Below, piece after piece: positions 56,706 through 64,000 of a stretch of 64,000 bases of DNA. Source of the stretch: Caballeronia cordobensis. Its GTDB lineage: Bacteria > Pseudomonadota > Gammaproteobacteria > Burkholderiales > Burkholderiaceae. The number at the start of each line of letters is the position of its first letter. Within the stretch, counting starts at the first letter, position 1. The position numbers were made by a program, and so were the translations under genes. The stretch lies in NCBI RefSeq assembly GCF_001544575.2, contig NZ_FCNY02000014.1, positions 62,001 through 126,000 on the forward strand, read 5' to 3'. The notes under the pieces are model-generated. The model worked only from the letters and a program-made list of their open reading frames with translations. It was not told the DNA's origin and made no database searches.

Positions 56706-57361
56706 GGTTTCTCCATCACGTAACCCACTCCACGAATGGTTCGAATTGCGTCCATGCCGATTTTCTTTCTGAGCCCAGAGATATAGACCTCGATGGCGTT
56801 GCTCTCCACCTCCTCATTCCAGCCGTAGATGCTTTCCTCGATTTTTGCCTTGCGTTGCGGTTCGCCAACGTGCACGAGCAGGTGAACCAGTACGCTGAAT
56901 TCGCGTGAGGTGAGTGGGAGGAGCGCATCACCCTTCATGACGGTCATCGCCGCCGGATCCACGGTCAGGTCGTGCCATACGAGCTTCTCTGCGGCGCGGT
57001 TCTGCGAGCGTCTCATCAACGCGCGACAGCGCGCGATGACCTCGCCGAGGTCGAAAGGCTTTCCGACATAGTCGTCGGCGCCGGCGTCCAGTCCCGCTAT
57101 GCGGTCCTCGGCGGTGTCCCGCGCCGTCAGGACGAGAACGGGTACGAGGTTGCCTTCTGCCCGCAACTGAGCGAGCAAACTCGTTCCCGTAAGACCGGGC
57201 AGTCCCAAGTCGAGCACAACCATGTCGTAGTGCGTCGTCGACAGCGCAAGTTTGGCGTGGCGTCCGTCTTTCGCCCAGTCGATCGCGAATGATGCATTGC
57301 GCAGACCTGCTTCAAGGCCGCTGCCAATAAGGTCATCGTCTTCAACCAACAGGATGCGCAT
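56702..57361 (-). CDS. Response regulator, OmpR family (QseB-like)
   Basis: This 219-residue protein has a receiver domain with acidic pocket EDDD (7-10), phosphoacceptor Asp51 (VVLDLGLPG) and Lys101 (GADDYVGKPF). A winged-helix DNA-binding domain (about 125-219) ends IRTIRGVGYVMEKP. It is the partner of the kinase encoded immediately downstream. The divergent cytochrome b561 gene may be one of its targets. Confidence 0.94.
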   Translation of the reverse strand: MRILLVEDDDLIGSGLEAGLRNASFAIDWAKDGRHAKLALSTTHYDMVVLDLGLPGLTGTSLLAQLRAEGNLVPVLVLTARDTAEDRIAGLDAGADDYVGKPFDLGEVIARCRALMRRSQNRAAEKLVWHDLTVDPAAMTVMKGDALLPLTSREFSVLVHLLVHVGEPQRKAKIEESIYGWNEEVESNAIEVYISGLRKKIGMDAIRTIRGVGYVMEKP

Positions 57362-57506
57362 GTTCGTTCCACCAGGTCTGCAACCAGGATTTCCGTCGGT
57401 AGTCTAAGGGGTTAGTCTTTCAATGCAGGCACAGGCCTTTAAGGTTGTCCTCAGGTAGGCCGCGCTAATATCGGCGCCTTCGCCTTTACAGGGAGTCGGA
57501 CGCAAA

Positions 57507-58040
57507 GTGGTTGAGAATCATTCGCAGAGTTACGTGTACAGTCCGGTCGCCCGTGTTCTCCACTGGCTTATCGCCGGTCTCATCCTGGCTCAGTTCATCA
57601 TCGGTTGGACGATGCCGGACGTGCATCGCGATACGTTGCCGACTGGGGAGATAGCGTGGCACTTGAGCGTGGGTGCGGCGATTGTCGCAGCCATGGTACT
57701 TCGAATCATCTGGCGCGTCACCCATGCGCCGGAACCGGCCAAGCTCTCGCCCACACTGATGTTCGCATCAAAAGCGACTCACTTGCTTCTGTACGGCTTG
57801 CTTCTTGCGGTGCCGCTTGCGGGATGGGCAAATGCGTCGGCACGTGGCTGGATGGTGAACCTGTTCGGCATGCTGCCTTTTCCGGCGCTTGCCGCGAAAG
57901 GTTCATCCGTTGGAATGGCGCTGGGGGACATTCACAGCGTGCTCGCGTGGGTATTGTTTGCGGTAATTGCTTTGCATATTGCTGCCGCCTTCTTTCACCG
58001 CTTTGTATTGCGTGACTCCGTGCTTCGACGCATGCTCTGA
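57507..58040 (+). CDS. Cytochrome b561 family protein
   Basis: This 177-residue inner-membrane di-haem protein has four helices. The haem ligand histidines are in RVLHWLIAGLI, IAWHLSVGAAI, ATHLLLYGLLL and LHIAAAFFH. Such proteins pass electrons from the quinone pool to periplasmic acceptors or superoxide. The start is GTG, with GGGAG at 57491-57495. It is divergent from the two-component genes. Confidence 0.9.
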   Translation: MVENHSQSYVYSPVARVLHWLIAGLILAQFIIGWTMPDVHRDTLPTGEIAWHLSVGAAIVAAMVLRIIWRVTHAPEPAKLSPTLMFASKATHLLLYGLLLAVPLAGWANASARGWMVNLFGMLPFPALAAKGSSVGMALGDIHSVLAWVLFAVIALHIAAAFFHRFVLRDSVLRRML

Positions 58041-58393
58041 TTCTGATTGAGGTTCAAAAGGGCACAGTCGACGTAGCCGGGCCGACAGGTTCGGCAGTTG
58101 TGCAATCCGATTTATGAGTTCGGGCGGCCAGTCGAATGATCGGCGGCACGCATCACGAACGCCGAACTGGCGCGAGCCAGCGATATGTCGACTACGCCAT
58201 GCTTCAATCGAGTTCGTGTCCTTGAAAAGCTCAGGCCCGGCGGGTGAGAGTGGGCCATCTTGATGCGTCGCGTTATTCAACGGTGAAATCTCGTAGCAGG
58301 CGCGCACTAGATCCATGGATGTCTACCCATGTCTATCGTGCAAAGCACCCACCGAAGAGGACCACAGCATGGCACTCATAGCTGCGACATCGC
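58041..58393. other. Intergenic stretch without a supported gene
   Basis: A minus-strand open frame runs through here and into the 3' end of the cytochrome b561 gene, but its translation has no recognisable family and no good ribosome binding site. No hairpin with a T run was found. Confidence 0.35.
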
Positions 58394-58474
58394 CTAGTGG
58401 CAATGTCCATGTCCATCCATCGCGTCAAGACCCGCCATCACGATTAGCGTAATGAAAAGTATGGTCGGTTTCAT
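58394..58474 (-). CDS. Possible 26-residue histidine-tailed peptide
   Basis: ATG at 58474 opens a frame of 26 codons: a hydrophobic segment (KPTILFITLIVMAGL) and then a short tail rich in His, Gly and Asp that ends HGHCH. GGAAG lies upstream at a slightly long distance. It could be a small membrane or metal-binding peptide, or chance. Confidence 0.22.
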   Translation of the reverse strand: MKPTILFITLIVMAGLDAMDGHGHCH

Positions 58475-58561
58475 TGGATGAAACTTCCGCGTAGTCAAAC
58501 TGCGCCTGATTGCGCCATTTACGTAAGACGGGCGGCGGTGCTCAAGTAAACGCGTAGCATC

Positions 58562-58993
58562 TTAGGCCTGCTGCCGCGTCAGCTTTGCACGCTCGATGAA
58601 CTCGAACACCATCATGCCGCCGAGCATCGCGCCCACGAAACCCCACGCCTTCGGAAAGCCAGCGCCCATTGCGACCAGTGCGGGCCCCGGGCAGAATCCT
58701 GCAAGCCCCCAGCCAACGCCGAACACCGCGCTTCCCAGCACAAGTCTCAACGTCACGGAGGTACCGGCAGGAATCTGCATGGGCAGACCCAGCAACGATA
58801 TTTTGCGGCGCTTCGCAAACAGGAACGCGATAGAGCCGACCGCTATCGCCCCTGCCATCACGAATGCGAGTGACGGGTCCCATCGTCCCGCGAGGTCGAG
58901 AAATCCCAGCACCTTCGCTGGATTGGCCATTCCGGAGACCATCAGGCCGACGCCAAACAGAAGCCCGGACATTAAAGCTGCGAGCAAGCCCAT
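58562..58993 (-). CDS. YeeE/YedE family protein, second half-transporter
   Basis: This 143-residue membrane protein (about four helices) is of the YeeE/YedE (DUF6691) type. It has GLLFGVGLMVSGMANPAKVLGFLDL and the conserved GWGLAGFCPGPALVAMG with its cysteine. The family includes TsuA-like thiosulfate carriers. AGGTTGAA precedes the ATG at 58993, one base after the stop of its partner. The two half-size proteins likely pair to form one channel for sulfur compounds. Confidence 0.88.
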   Translation of the reverse strand: MGLLAALMSGLLFGVGLMVSGMANPAKVLGFLDLAGRWDPSLAFVMAGAIAVGSIAFLFAKRRKISLLGLPMQIPAGTSVTLRLVLGSAVFGVGWGLAGFCPGPALVAMGAGFPKAWGFVGAMLGGMMVFEFIERAKLTRQQA

Positions 58994-58994
58994 T

Positions 58995-59429
58995 TCAACC
59001 TCCCAGCAGATGTCGGGACACAAATACGGTCAGAAAACCACTTGCCATAAACGTTGCCGTTGCGACAAGTGACCGGATGGACCCCCGCGAGATGCCGCAA
59101 ACACCATGACCGCTTGTGCAACCGCTTGCGTAACGCGTGCCGATGCCAACGAGAAAGCCCGCGACAAGTACTACGCCCCACCCAGCCTGGATATCCGGCG
59201 CGACCGGATTCCCGAGCAGACTTGCCAGCACAGGTGCCCCGATCAGCCCCGCAAGAAAAGCGACACGCCAACCCACATCTTTCTGCGGCGCGCCCAGCAG
59301 GCCACCGAGAATGCCGCTGATGCCGGCGATACGTCCGTTGAACAAAACAAGCACAGCAGCCGCAGCGCCAATCACCGTGCCGCCAGTCATCGACAGGACG
59401 GGCGTGAAACTCGCGATATCAATCGACAT
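58995..59429 (-). CDS. YeeE/YedE family protein, first half-transporter
   Basis: This 144-residue membrane protein has RIAGISGILGGLLG and the signature GIGTRYASGCTSGHGVCGISR, whose cysteine is the thiosulfate-relay residue in family members. The start at 59429 is chosen because CGGAG precedes it; longer frames upstream lack family similarity. Together with the next gene it corresponds to a full-length YeeE split in two. A candidate FNR box lies 137 bp upstream. Confidence 0.88.
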   Translation of the reverse strand: MSIDIASFTPVLSMTGGTVIGAAAAVLVLFNGRIAGISGILGGLLGAPQKDVGWRVAFLAGLIGAPVLASLLGNPVAPDIQAGWGVVLVAGFLVGIGTRYASGCTSGHGVCGISRGSIRSLVATATFMASGFLTVFVSRHLLGG

Positions 59430-59565
59430 GGCCATCTCCGCATCTTCATTGAGCACATTCATGACCGCGAGCGCTTCTGTGCTCGCGATGGAATGAAGAA
59501 TACTTTTTCCTTCCCGGCGTGTCTCGACAAGCGCGTTGGTTTCGCTGAGTGAAAAGCAGAAAGTC

Positions 59566-59579
59566 TTAATCCAGGTCAA
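59566..59579. promoter_or_regulatory. FNR-type box between yeeE pair and small peptide gene
   Basis: TTAATCCAGGTCAA matches the FNR/ANR pattern TTGAT-N4-ATCAA at eight of ten conserved positions. It could serve the minus-strand yeeE genes or the plus-strand small peptide gene 62 bp away. Confidence 0.45.
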
Positions 59580-59640
59580 TCAGCCACGGTGCTCTCGGTC
59601 ATAACCTGAACGCTCGGACCAATACTCGTGAGCTGATGCA

Positions 59641-59739
59641 ATGAGCAAGATTCTGGGGTTAGTCGGTATCGCCGTGCTGATTGTGATCATTATCGGAGTC
59701 GCGGTCCTTGAGTACACGATCTGGAAAAACGCCGACTGA
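59641..59739 (+). CDS. 32-residue single-helix membrane peptide
   Basis: ATG at 59641 opens a 32-codon frame. Lys3 is followed by a strongly hydrophobic helix (ILGLVGIAVLIVIIIGVAVL) and then a charged/aromatic tail EYTIWKNAD. This is the build of small inner-membrane subunits or regulators. Upstream lie GAG at a normal distance and an FNR-like box at 59566-59579. It lies in a low-oxygen gene block. I do not recognise the family. Confidence 0.5.
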   Translation: MSKILGLVGIAVLIVIIIGVAVLEYTIWKNAD

Positions 59740-59776
59740 CAAGACATCGCTGATATCCGCCGGCTTGAGGCCGTTT

Positions 59777-60604
59777 TCAGTGCGACAGCAGAACCGGCAG
59801 CGTCGAAGTCTCCAGCAGAGTGCGCGTGACCCCGCCAAGCACCTGTTCGAGTCCGCGCGAGTGGGCATAGGCACCCGCGACAAGCACGTCGGCGTGCACG
59901 CTGTTCGCTCTTTCGAGCAACGTCATCCCCGTGTTTTCGCCGCGAAGGCGGGGCGTCGATGAAAAGCTCGCACGCACGCCTTGACGCTCGAGATAGGCAG
60001 CGATCTCGATGCCCGCGGGCGCTTGCTCGTTCCGATTGCGCTCGACGGTCATGACCTCGACGAAACGCGCGCGACGCAGGACGGGCAGCGCGTCGGCGAC
60101 TGCGCGAGCGGCTTCCCGACTGTCGTCCCACGCGATGGCCACATTCTCACCGAGCGTCCCGATGTCGCCAGCGCGCGGTACGAGCAGCACCGGGCGGCCG
60201 GAAGCGAACACAATGTTTTCCACAAAGTGTCGGGCGATGAAGGCCTCGGGATCGTCGGCGTCGTCCTGTCCGAGTACGATCACATCGGCATGGCGGCCAT
60301 GCAACGTAGCCGCATCGTGCACGGCGCCGGTCGGCGCACGCCACTCCCCGATGACGCCGGCTAGCTGTGCTGCGTGCTCGAACGCCGCACGTGCGTTGTC
60401 GCAAGAGATTCGAAGCGTCTCTTCACGTGCAAGGCGCACCAGCGGCTCCTCCAGTTCGAACAGGTGACGAGCCAGATCCTGGCACACCAGGTAGAGCCCG
60501 ACGACGTGGCCGTCGAAACGACGAGCGATGTCCAGCGCCAAGCGCGTGCGCGTCTCGCAACGGCGGCTGTTGTCCAGATGCACAAGAATGGTTTTCCAGT
60601 TCAT
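59777..60604 (-). CDS. Universal stress protein, double domain
   Basis: This 275-residue cytoplasmic protein contains two UspA units: residues about 1-145 (MNWKTILVHLDNSRRCETR, ending GRPVLLVPRAG) and about 150-275 (VAIAWDDSREAARAVADALP, ending LLETSTLPVLLSH). The second has a GAYAHSRGLEQVLGG segment where ATP-binding members carry their phosphate loop. Start at 60604 with GGGAAA upstream. It forms a tandem pair with the next gene. Confidence 0.9.
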   Translation of the reverse strand: MNWKTILVHLDNSRRCETRTRLALDIARRFDGHVVGLYLVCQDLARHLFELEEPLVRLAREETLRISCDNARAAFEHAAQLAGVIGEWRAPTGAVHDAATLHGRHADVIVLGQDDADDPEAFIARHFVENIVFASGRPVLLVPRAGDIGTLGENVAIAWDDSREAARAVADALPVLRRARFVEVMTVERNRNEQAPAGIEIAAYLERQGVRASFSSTPRLRGENTGMTLLERANSVHADVLVAGAYAHSRGLEQVLGGVTRTLLETSTLPVLLSH

Positions 60605-60645
60605 GATGCCGTTTCCCTCGAAATTGGTCCCCCGCGTCATGAAGG

Positions 60646-61485
60646 TCAGTGAGACATCAGGACGGGCACAGTCATCGCCGCGAGGAACGTTTTCGTTGCG
60701 CCGCCGAGCACGAGTTCCTGCCATCGTGCATGTCCGTAGCCGCCCATCACCACGAGATCCGCCCCCAGGTCCGCAGCCCGGGACAGCAGCAATTCGCCCG
60801 CGGATGTGTCTGACGTGATGCCGGCCGACAAAACTTCGGCCTTGACGCCGTGACGCGCGATGCACGCAGCGATGTCCGCGCCCGGAATCGGGTCGCCGCG
60901 CGCTTCGCCTCGGGCCGTATCGATGCTGACGATCGAGACACGCTCGGCTCCCTTGAGAAAGGGCAGCGCATCATGCACGGCGCGTGTTGCTTCCCGGCCG
61001 CCATCCCACGCGATCATCGGATGTTGGCCGATTGAAGAGAAGAAGCCGGTGTACGGGAGGAGCAGGACCGGGCGGCCAGAGGAGAGAACGACCGTTTCCG
61101 GGAAGTGATCGCCGACGTAGGATTCAGGGTCGCTCGGATCGTCCTGGCCCGCAATCACGAGATCTGCGCATCGTGCATAGCGCGGAACAGCATGGTTCGC
61201 CCGCTCATGCGTTTCGACCCATTCGCCCGACACGGCCGCGCGCTTGATCTCCGCATGAAAAAGCCGCTCGATCGCGCCGCGCTGCTCACTGCGCATGGCC
61301 GCGTGCTGCTCGTAATATCCGGCGGTGCCCGCCATGACTTCGAAGGCGCGCGGTGCGGGCTCGAAGACGGCAAAGAGTCCGATGACATGCGCGTCGAAGC
61401 GCCTGGCCAACTGCAACGCGGCTTCCAGTCTGGGGTGTGCGCGCACGCTCGTGTCGAGGTGCACGAGAATCGTTTTATAGCTCAT
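60646..61485 (-). CDS. Universal stress protein, double domain
   Basis: This 279-residue protein has two UspA units like its neighbour: MSYKTILVHLDTSVRAHPRL at the start, GRPVLLLPYTG at the domain border and VMGGYGHARWQELVLGG near the end. The glycine-rich segment is closer to the ATP-binding type. AAGGAGT precedes the ATG. A perfect FNR-type palindrome lies 75 bp upstream, so induction at low oxygen is likely, as known for usp genes in other proteobacteria. Confidence 0.92.
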   Translation of the reverse strand: MSYKTILVHLDTSVRAHPRLEAALQLARRFDAHVIGLFAVFEPAPRAFEVMAGTAGYYEQHAAMRSEQRGAIERLFHAEIKRAAVSGEWVETHERANHAVPRYARCADLVIAGQDDPSDPESYVGDHFPETVVLSSGRPVLLLPYTGFFSSIGQHPMIAWDGGREATRAVHDALPFLKGAERVSIVSIDTARGEARGDPIPGADIAACIARHGVKAEVLSAGITSDTSAGELLLSRAADLGADLVVMGGYGHARWQELVLGGATKTFLAAMTVPVLMSH

Positions 61486-61560
61486 GCCTGACTCCTTGAG
61501 TCGAGACCTGCAAACGTGAACTGACAGGCACGAGTCTAAGGAGGCGGCGCGGCGACCCGG

Positions 61561-61574
61561 TTGACGCAAGTCAA
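61561..61574. promoter_or_regulatory. FNR-type box upstream of the universal stress protein genes
   Basis: TTGACGCAAGTCAA is a perfect palindrome of the form TTGAC-N4-GTCAA, 75 bp before the ATG of the usp gene at 61485. A weaker relative (CTGAGCCAGATCAA, 61709-61722) lies 61 bp before the lipoprotein gene. Confidence 0.65.
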
Positions 61575-61783
61575 TCGCACCGTGCTTTGTCGGCGTGGCA
61601 TGCGGGATGACCTGCGCGTGCTGCACGAGCTTCTCGCGCCCGAAGCTTCAAAAGCGGTCGAGGCAAAGCCCCCGCTTCGGTGAATCTGCTCGAACACGGC
61701 GCGCTTCGCTGAGCCAGATCAATCGGCAAACGATCCGGGCCGGTATCGTCCTTTCATCAACGGAAAGAGGAACGGAGCCGAAG

Positions 61784-62254
61784 ATGAAGAGGCGGGCTAT
61801 CTGCGCAATCTTGCTGGCAGGTCTCGGCGCGTGCGCATCGGAAGCGCGTTGGACTCGATTCGAGCAGACAGAAGCAGCGCTTATGCAGGCGCGAGAGTTC
61901 GCGTCGGTCGACTGTTCCGGCATCAGCGAGTGTACGCAACGTTGGGAACGCACGCGCCAGTATGTCGCGCGTTACTCCGCCACGCGCATACGACGTGCGG
62001 ACCAGGCCCAAATCGAAACAGGACGGCCGCTCGAAGCCGGCGTCGTCTATCTATGGGCCACGCGCACCGCAGTGGAACCGGGAAGCGAGCGCGCGCGAAT
62101 CAGGCTCAAAGGAATGTGCAAGGGCATGTACGGCATGGACGGTGGCCCTGGTTTGCTCTACACGCAATGCGCCGCTCAGATCCGTAGTATCGAGACGAAT
62201 TTTCGTGGCTTCATCCTGGCGCCTCTCGTGGGACCGGCGGACGATGCCGCGTGA
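61784..62254 (+). CDS. Putative lipoprotein
   Basis: This 156-residue protein has a lipoprotein signal (MKRRAICAILLAGLGAC) with the lipobox cysteine at residue 17. The mature part is charged, with four further cysteines that could form disulfides (VDCSGISECTQRW, MCKGMYGM, YTQCAAQI). CGGAG precedes the ATG. I recognise no family. Its placement with stress and low-oxygen genes suggests an envelope function. Confidence 0.65.
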   Translation: MKRRAICAILLAGLGACASEARWTRFEQTEAALMQAREFASVDCSGISECTQRWERTRQYVARYSATRIRRADQAQIETGRPLEAGVVYLWATRTAVEPGSERARIRLKGMCKGMYGMDGGPGLLYTQCAAQIRSIETNFRGFILAPLVGPADDAA

Positions 62255-62265
62255 ACGCACACAAG

Positions 62266-62279
62266 TTGATGTGGGTCAA
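62266..62279. promoter_or_regulatory. FNR-type box upstream of the HPF-like gene
   Basis: TTGATGTGGGTCAA has the form TTGAT-N4-GTCAA and lies 111 bp before the ATG at 62391, just past the lipoprotein stop. Confidence 0.58.
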
Positions 62280-62390
62280 TTCAGGGCAAGCGTCGAAAGC
62301 AGAGGATGGGTAACGTTGCAACGTATGTGTCGAACGCCAGGTCCATCAGGCAAGCTGGCAACGAAAGCAGTCAGCGGGAGAGAAAACGTC

Positions 62391-62693
62391 ATGGGCCTCG
62401 GAATGCAAATCGCCTATCAAGGCTTCATTGGTAACAACAACGTTGAACGCGAAGCTGGCGTCGAGCTCGTGAGGCTCGAACGCGCCGCGCAAGACATCGC
62501 CAATTGCCATCTCACGATCGAAGCGTATCGCGACGCGTCGGGGGACCGGCGATACGATGCGAGACTCGATCTGGTGACTCGTGAATTCAACCTGATTCCT
62601 ATCGAACGGGGTTCGGACGCGGATGTCGGGGTGGCCATTCACCAGGCATTCGACAATGCCATGCGTCTGCTTCGGCAAAGGCGCAATGGGTAA
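62391..62693 (+). CDS. Ribosome hibernation factor HPF/RaiA-like protein
   Basis: This 100-residue protein has the beta-alpha-beta-beta-beta-alpha pattern of the S30AE domain: MQIAYQGFIGNNNVEREAG, CHLTIEAYRDASGDRRYDAR, LDLVTREFNLIPIERG and DVGVAIHQAFDNAMRLLRQ. HPF-type proteins bind the 30S decoding site in resting or oxygen-starved cells and stop translation. It lacks the long C-terminal dimerisation domain. GGGAG precedes the ATG. An FNR-like box upstream fits low-oxygen induction. Confidence 0.8.
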   Translation: MGLGMQIAYQGFIGNNNVEREAGVELVRLERAAQDIANCHLTIEAYRDASGDRRYDARLDLVTREFNLIPIERGSDADVGVAIHQAFDNAMRLLRQRRNG

Positions 62694-62734
62694 GCGCTTT
62701 TGGGCTGACGCTTTCGAGCGGGTCCGAGCCCATC

Positions 62735-63211
62735 TCACGTTGCAAACGAGCCGGGATCGCCTAGGCACGCACTGCCGCCGTTAACTGCATCTGGCTCGTC
62801 GGAAAAAACCTCGTGCTCGGCAACGATGCTCTCGCGATCGACGCACTGCACATGCCAGTGGCCGCTGTCCAGCGGACGAGGTTCGCTGGTTGCGCCGCAT
62901 CCGAAGTAATCGGCGCGGCCTCTTTGCGATTCCCACTTCTTATCGGCAACGTTTTGAAGTTTGCCTTCCGCAGAGCGCCCGTCGCCCGTTGTGCTCAGCC
63001 GCAACCCGTGAAGCATAAGAAGCGCATTCGACGTGGCCGCATCGAGCAACAGCGTGCCGCCAGCTTCGGACTTCCACGTTCCCCACACTGGAATGTCGAG
63101 GCACTCGTGTCCTTCGCGCGACCAGCGTCCGTTTTCCCGGTCGAGCCACAGCACCGCAAACGCGGCGTCGCCGGTGTGGTTGAATGCATCGAGCTTGATG
63201 GTGATACGCAT
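62735..63211 (-). CDS. Hypothetical protein
   Basis: This 158-residue protein starts at MRITIKLDAFNHTGDAAF. AAAGGAAA upstream supports this start. It is probably all-beta and soluble (WLDRENGRW, VWGTWKSEAGGTLLLDAA). The C-terminal third contains two cysteines and a DSGHWHVQCVDRES segment. I recognise no domain. It lies 23 bp after the cytochrome c gene on the same strand, so the two may be co-transcribed. Confidence 0.6.
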   Translation of the reverse strand: MRITIKLDAFNHTGDAAFAVLWLDRENGRWSREGHECLDIPVWGTWKSEAGGTLLLDAATSNALLMLHGLRLSTTGDGRSAEGKLQNVADKKWESQRGRADYFGCGATSEPRPLDSGHWHVQCVDRESIVAEHEVFSDEPDAVNGGSACLGDPGSFAT

Positions 63212-63234
63212 AGCCGATTTCCTTTGAGAGCGTG

Positions 63235-63621
63235 TCAATGGCGCAGAACCCATTCGATGAGCGTATGCGCGTCTTCGGGCGAGAGCGGGCCGCCGCGCTC
63301 TGCGGGCGAGGGCATGGCCATGTTGCCCCAGTGTGCTCGGCCGCCTACACGGAGCTTATGTTCGAGCATGATCCGGGCATCCGGGTTATCGCGGTAACGG
63401 TTCGCGATCTCCTGGAACGACGGAGCGAGGAAAGGCGCATCGATGGTGTGACAGAACATGCAATGCTGCTGATCGATAAGGGCAGTCGGCTCGGACTGGG
63501 CGAGCGCTCGCGAAGCGAAGAGCAGCAACCCGGCAAGAAGCGCAGCCAGCGCGACGTGGCGGGCGCGAACATGGACGACGTGTGACCGGGCGTGCGAGTC
63601 GGGAGGAAGGAGAGTGAGCAT
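63235..63621 (-). CDS. Periplasmic c-type cytochrome, class I
   Basis: This protein of about 128 residues has a signal peptide (hydrophobic ALAALLAGLLLFA, cut near ALAQS). The mature part is a small single-haem cytochrome: haem site Cys54-x2-Cys57-His58 (CMFCH) and probable axial methionine Met103 in NMAMPSP. A C-terminal helix EDAHTLIEWVL completes the c551/c8-like fold. A GTG at 63645 is an alternative start. An FNR-type box lies at 63678-63691. Confidence 0.85.
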   Translation of the reverse strand: MLTLLPPDSHARSHVVHVRARHVALAALLAGLLLFASRALAQSEPTALIDQQHCMFCHTIDAPFLAPSFQEIANRYRDNPDARIMLEHKLRVGGRAHWGNMAMPSPAERGGPLSPEDAHTLIEWVLRH

Positions 63622-63677
63622 GGCGCATAAACGGAAGGGGGACACTGTGATGATGCGAGCGTGCCCGTCCCGGACCG

Positions 63678-63691
63678 TTGACCTGAATCAA
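63678..63691. promoter_or_regulatory. FNR-type box upstream of the cytochrome c gene
   Basis: TTGACCTGAATCAA has the form TTGAC-N4-ATCAA and lies 57 bp before the ATG at 63621, at a usual activator distance. Confidence 0.62.
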
Positions 63692-63732
63692 TGCTTGTCA
63701 CGCGCCAAGCGCGATCACTGAAGCGGCCGCGC

Positions 63733-64000
63733 TCACACGCTTTCGAGACCTGCCTGATCCAGGATTCGCACTTCCTTGCCACGCGCATCGACCACGCCGG
63801 CCTTCTGCAGCTTCGAGAACATCCGGCTCACCGTCTCCAGCTTGAGGCCGAGATAACTGCCGATCTCTTCGCGCGTCATGCGCAAGACGAACTGAGCGGG
63901 TGAATAGCCGCGCGCTTTCATGCGCGTCGAAATGTTGAGCAGAAACGCCGCGACCCGTTGCTCGGCCGTCATCGTGCCGAGCAATAACATGAGGTTGGAC
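63733..64000 (-). CDS. FNR/CRP-family regulator, C-terminal part (cut by window end)
   Basis: Only the last 88 residues are visible; the gene continues past the window end at its 5' side. The visible part has the end of the dimer helix (MTAEQRVAAFLLNIS) and the winged helix-turn-helix with MTREEIGSYLGLKLETVSRMFSKLQ. The recognition helix ETVSR is that of FNR, which reads TTGAT half-sites. This fits the boxes found nearby. Whether the oxygen-sensing cysteines are present cannot be seen. Confidence 0.88.
   Translation of the reverse strand, partial: SNLMLLLGTMTAEQRVAAFLLNISTRMKARGYSPAQFVLRMTREEIGSYLGLKLETVSRMFSKLQKAGVVDARGKEVRILDQAGLESV

Noticed and set aside
57903-58316. Minus-strand frame of 137 codons after cytochrome b561
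   Set aside because: It overlaps the 3' end of the cytochrome gene, shows no family and has no good start signal.

Overview
The window is GC-rich chromosomal or megaplasmid DNA from a beta-proteobacterium of the Burkholderia sensu lato group (Burkholderia, Paraburkholderia or Caballeronia). The evidence is the codon bias (long antisense open frames everywhere), the porin type, the gene families, and the dense packing of catabolic operons with MFS transporters and LysR/GntR/TetR regulators. No rRNA, tRNA, CRISPR array or intact insertion sequence was seen.

Layout. (1) 1-5000 is a decayed accessory stretch: a twice-frameshifted ClpP-like periplasmic protein, a damaged DUF2958 gene, an intact Fic protein, a zinc-ribbon membrane protein and a LysR relic. 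(2) 5236-10881 is an oxalate module (OxlT-type antiporter, GntR regulator, oxalyl-CoA decarboxylase, formyl-CoA transferase). Two copies of one operator-like motif lie upstream of the regulator and of oxc. (3) 11040-16712 holds a PAS protein, a fumarylacetoacetate-hydrolase-family protein, both transhydrogenase subunits and a ketopantoate-reductase-family protein. (4) 16768-27214 (minus strand) is a cluster that I recognise as an indole-3-acetate (iac) catabolic operon: amidase, SnoaL-like protein, Rieske dioxygenase subunits, EthD-like protein, flavin reductase, acyl-CoA-dehydrogenase-fold monooxygenase, two MFS transporters and a LysR regulator. It lacks the usual iacE and iacF and carries an unusual double-domain tautomerase. 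Divergent to it lie a porin and catBCA (27523-31380), which take the product catechol into the beta-ketoadipate pathway. (5) 31527-38574 holds a fused HyuA/HyuB hydantoinase/5-oxoprolinase, an MFS transporter, a DUF1445 protein and a divergent LysR regulator, possibly a 5-oxoproline/D-glutamate module. (6) An orphan Hcp follows.

(7) 39303-47870 is the most interesting region. A divergent TetR gene and direct repeats precede a tight operon with an alpha/beta hydrolase, a VOC dioxygenase-like protein, an aryl-CoA ligase, a hot-dog thioesterase, a two-cysteine maleate isomerase, an FAD monooxygenase and an aromatic acid transporter. Together they read as an aromatic-acid pathway running through a CoA thioester to maleate and fumarate. 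(8) 47897-54634 holds two tandem paralogous serine hydrolases, a dihydropyrimidinase, a one-cysteine Asp/Glu-racemase-family protein resembling arylmalonate decarboxylase, an MFS transporter and a divergent GntR gene. (9) 55254-58040 is a QseBC-like two-component system and a cytochrome b561.

(10) 58562-64000 is a low-oxygen/stress block: a YeeE/YedE pair, a 32-residue membrane peptide, two universal stress proteins, a lipoprotein, a ribosome-hibernation-like protein, a cytochrome c and the C-terminal part of an FNR/CRP regulator. Several TTGAY-N4-RTCAA boxes lie in the gaps, which suggests an FNR-controlled regulon. The catabolic content (indole acetate, oxalate, aromatic acids) suggests a plant- or soil-associated lifestyle.
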